From Patescibacteria group bacterium (GTDB taxonomy: Bacteria; Patescibacteriota; Minisyncoccia; Phycocordibacterales; UBA2100), in NCBI GenBank assembly GCA_015491135.1, contig WFWK01000072.1, forward strand, positions 1 through 6,196: a stretch of DNA of 6,196 nt, written 5' to 3'. The position numbers were made by a program, and so were the translations under genes. Each line of letters opens with the position of its first letter. Position 1 is the first letter of the stretch. This document shows, piece by piece, positions 5,296 to 6,196 of the stretch. A model generated the notes under the pieces. That model saw nothing but the letters and a program-made list of their open reading frames with translations. It made no database searches and had not been told where the DNA came from.

Positions 5296-5847
5296 ATGAA
5301 TATGGAAAAAGCACCTACAAACAATCACAGAAAACCCGAGTTTCCGGAAGGAGTAAAAACTCCTGAGGGGCTTTCTATCGGCTACGTCTCACTTGATAAC
5401 AAGTTTATGAGAGAGGCCGCAACATATGCCGCCGAAAACGCATTTGAAGGCATGACTGTTACATCAACTGTCCTGGTCAAAGATGGGAAAATAATTTCAA
5501 AAGGAATAAATGGAGATGGGTATCACCAAAAAAATAACCGTTGCGAAAGAGAAGGAATGCCCTCGGGAAAAGGTTATGAGCTCTGCCCCGGATGCCATCC
5601 GGATAATCACTCTGAAAGAGTTGCCATCAAAAAAGCACAAGAGCTTGGGGTGGATCTGAGTGATGCCGAGGCCTACCTATACGGGCACTGGTGGAGCTGT
5701 GAGAGTTGTATGAACGCTTTATCTGAAGCCGGGGTGAAAAATCTTTATTTACTTGAAGGCGGAAAGCAATTTTTTGCCCGCGAAATTGAAGGTTCAACAC
5801 AAAAAAGAGCCGAGCTTGAAAAGAAGATTCTCTCCGAAGAACTTTAA
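5296..5847 (+). CDS. dCMP deaminase-like zinc deaminase (183 aa)
   Basis: Cytidine deaminase-fold enzyme, most like ComEB-type dCMP deaminases, which convert dCMP to dUMP. The catalytic zinc site is readable: H105-S-E107 (the HxE motif; Glu is the proton shuttle) and C135-E-S-C138 in GHWWSCESC. Upstream, C83-E-R ... MPSGKGYELCPGCH (88-101) matches the C-x-R...PSG...ELC-x-G-x-H pattern of ComEB proteins but has extra residues before HSE. C83, C97, C100 and H101 could bind a second, structural zinc. The first ~25 residues are Pro-rich and look disordered. ATG 5296 is chosen; ATG 5302 is an alternative start. It follows folA by 9 nt, and its stop overlaps the stop of the opposing gene. The substrate is inferred from context; 5-methyl-dCMP is also conceivable given the ThyA variant. 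Confidence 0.87.
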   Translation: MNMEKAPTNNHRKPEFPEGVKTPEGLSIGYVSLDNKFMREAATYAAENAFEGMTVTSTVLVKDGKIISKGINGDGYHQKNNRCEREGMPSGKGYELCPGCHPDNHSERVAIKKAQELGVDLSDAEAYLYGHWWSCESCMNALSEAGVKNLYLLEGGKQFFAREIEGSTQKRAELEKKILSEEL

Positions 5848-6110
5848 CGTGAAGTTTGGCGATATCTTTGCCAGGCAAGTACAAGCCACAAACACCCTGC
5901 TACAAACACCGCAGTTGCGGGAGCTGTTGCCCTATATGAACCTGAAACAGACAACGCCACAAGCAAAAGCCCGGTTACAAGAGAGGTCGCAAGGGGCGGT
6001 TTTTGCTTATCCGCAAGCGCCGGAACCAACATCAACGCAAAAGCTGAGTTTATAAGCAAACCTACCCAATCCTCCAAAATAAAGTTTTTAATCATCTCAA
6101 AATCCGGCAT
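5844..6110 (-). CDS. Small three-helix membrane protein, function unknown (88 aa)
   Basis: Three hydrophobic segments are visible at about 14-33 (DWVGLLINSAFALMLVPAL), 40-57 (TSLVTGLLLVALS) and 63-80 (TAVFVAGCLWLVLAW). Charged linkers (DKQK; QRYRQTSR at the end) flank them. The basic C-terminus and loop suggest an integral cytoplasmic-membrane protein. The size and three-helix layout recall half-transporters such as SemiSWEETs, but I see no motif that proves this. ATG 6110 is chosen because TATTTT ends 6 nt upstream, the same spacing as at other genes here. TTG 6125 and ATG 6095 are alternatives. The stop overlaps that of the converging deaminase gene within a shared TTAA, leaving no room for a terminator between them. 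Confidence 0.65.
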   Translation of the reverse strand: MPDFEMIKNFILEDWVGLLINSAFALMLVPALADKQKPPLATSLVTGLLLVALSVSGSYRATAPATAVFVAGCLWLVLAWQRYRQTSR

Positions 6111-6116
6111 GTGTTT

Positions 6117-6122
6117 AAAATA
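6117..6122 (-). promoter_or_regulatory. -10-like hexamer before the membrane-protein gene
   Basis: TATTTT on the minus strand ends 6 nt before ATG 6110 (AAACAC between). TTATTA lies 16 bp upstream as a weak -35. It is mainly of note because the spacing repeats that of other genes in the window. Confidence 0.3.
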
Positions 6123-6157
6123 CAAATTTTACCCAAACTAATAAGCGAGAGTTTATC

Positions 6158-6196
6158 ATGTTTTTGTTTGGCTCAAAACACCATATTGCACAAATT
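6158..6196 (+). CDS. Possible start of a plus-strand gene running off the right edge
   Basis: ATG 6158 opens 13 codons (MFLFGSKHHIAQI) with no stop before the window ends. GAGAG about 6 nt upstream is a weak possible ribosome site. The short basic start is compatible with several families, but this is too little to identify a product. It would be divergent from the membrane-protein gene. Chance opening is quite possible at this length. Confidence 0.3.
   Translation, partial: MFLFGSKHHIAQI

Noticed and set aside
5753..6055. 100-residue plus-strand frame across the deaminase end and the membrane-protein gene
   Set aside because: It overlaps two better-supported genes and its Gln/Thr-rich translation has no recognisable features.
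6111..6125. TTG start at 6125 for the membrane protein
   Set aside because: A rare start codon with no ribosome site; ATG 6110 has the -10-like hexamer at the usual distance.

Overview
The window is an AT-rich bacterial segment that is almost fully coding, with very short or overlapping gene junctions. It looks like a Patescibacteria/CPR genome, probably Parcubacteria-like. That assignment is inferred from the compact layout and the style of the encoded proteins (small ArgRS, ELC-x-G-C-H type dCMP deaminase, small three-helix membrane protein), not from a marker gene. The standard bacterial code fits: TAA, TAG and TGA all end genes, and no gene has an internal TGA.

Layout. Positions 1-60 hold no gene I can support. 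Positions 64-98 form a perfect 16-bp hairpin, probably a terminator. Positions 112-465 (minus) encode a small secreted four-cysteine protein of unknown function with its own promoter and a strong Shine-Dalgarno site. Positions 537-4742 (minus) are a tightly packed cluster transcribed in the order ThyA-family enzyme, dCTP deaminase/dUTPase-family protein, MazG-like pyrophosphohydrolase, thymidylate kinase, arginyl-tRNA synthetase. Divergent from it, 52 bp away, are dihydrofolate reductase (4795-5286, plus) and a dCMP deaminase-like protein (5296-5847, plus). A three-helix membrane protein (5844-6110, minus) converges on the deaminase with overlapping stop codons. A possible gene start sits at the right edge (6158, plus). 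I saw no tRNA, rRNA, CRISPR array, insertion sequence or origin.

How the genes work together. Read conventionally this is a deoxythymidylate module. The dUTPase-like and MazG-like enzymes and the dCMP deaminase would supply dUMP. ThyA would methylate it using methylene-tetrahydrofolate, FolA would recycle the dihydrofolate, and Tmk would phosphorylate dTMP.

Three details do not fit the textbook version. (1) The ThyA-family enzyme has Asp185 where thymidylate synthases have the Asn that reads the uracil ring. Asp at this site is the signature of dCMP-using relatives such as T4 dCMP hydroxymethylase. (2) The dCTP deaminase-family protein has proline at the catalytic Glu position but keeps the dUTPase Asp. 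(3) The kinase has Ala where the P-loop normally has Ser/Thr. A route through dCMP and 5-methyl-dCMP, or 5-hydroxymethyl-dCMP, is therefore a testable alternative.

A second pattern is regulatory. argS, dcd, thyA, folA, the deaminase gene and the membrane-protein gene all have a -10-like hexamer ending exactly 6 nt before the chosen start codon and no good Shine-Dalgarno site. This suggests leaderless mRNAs.
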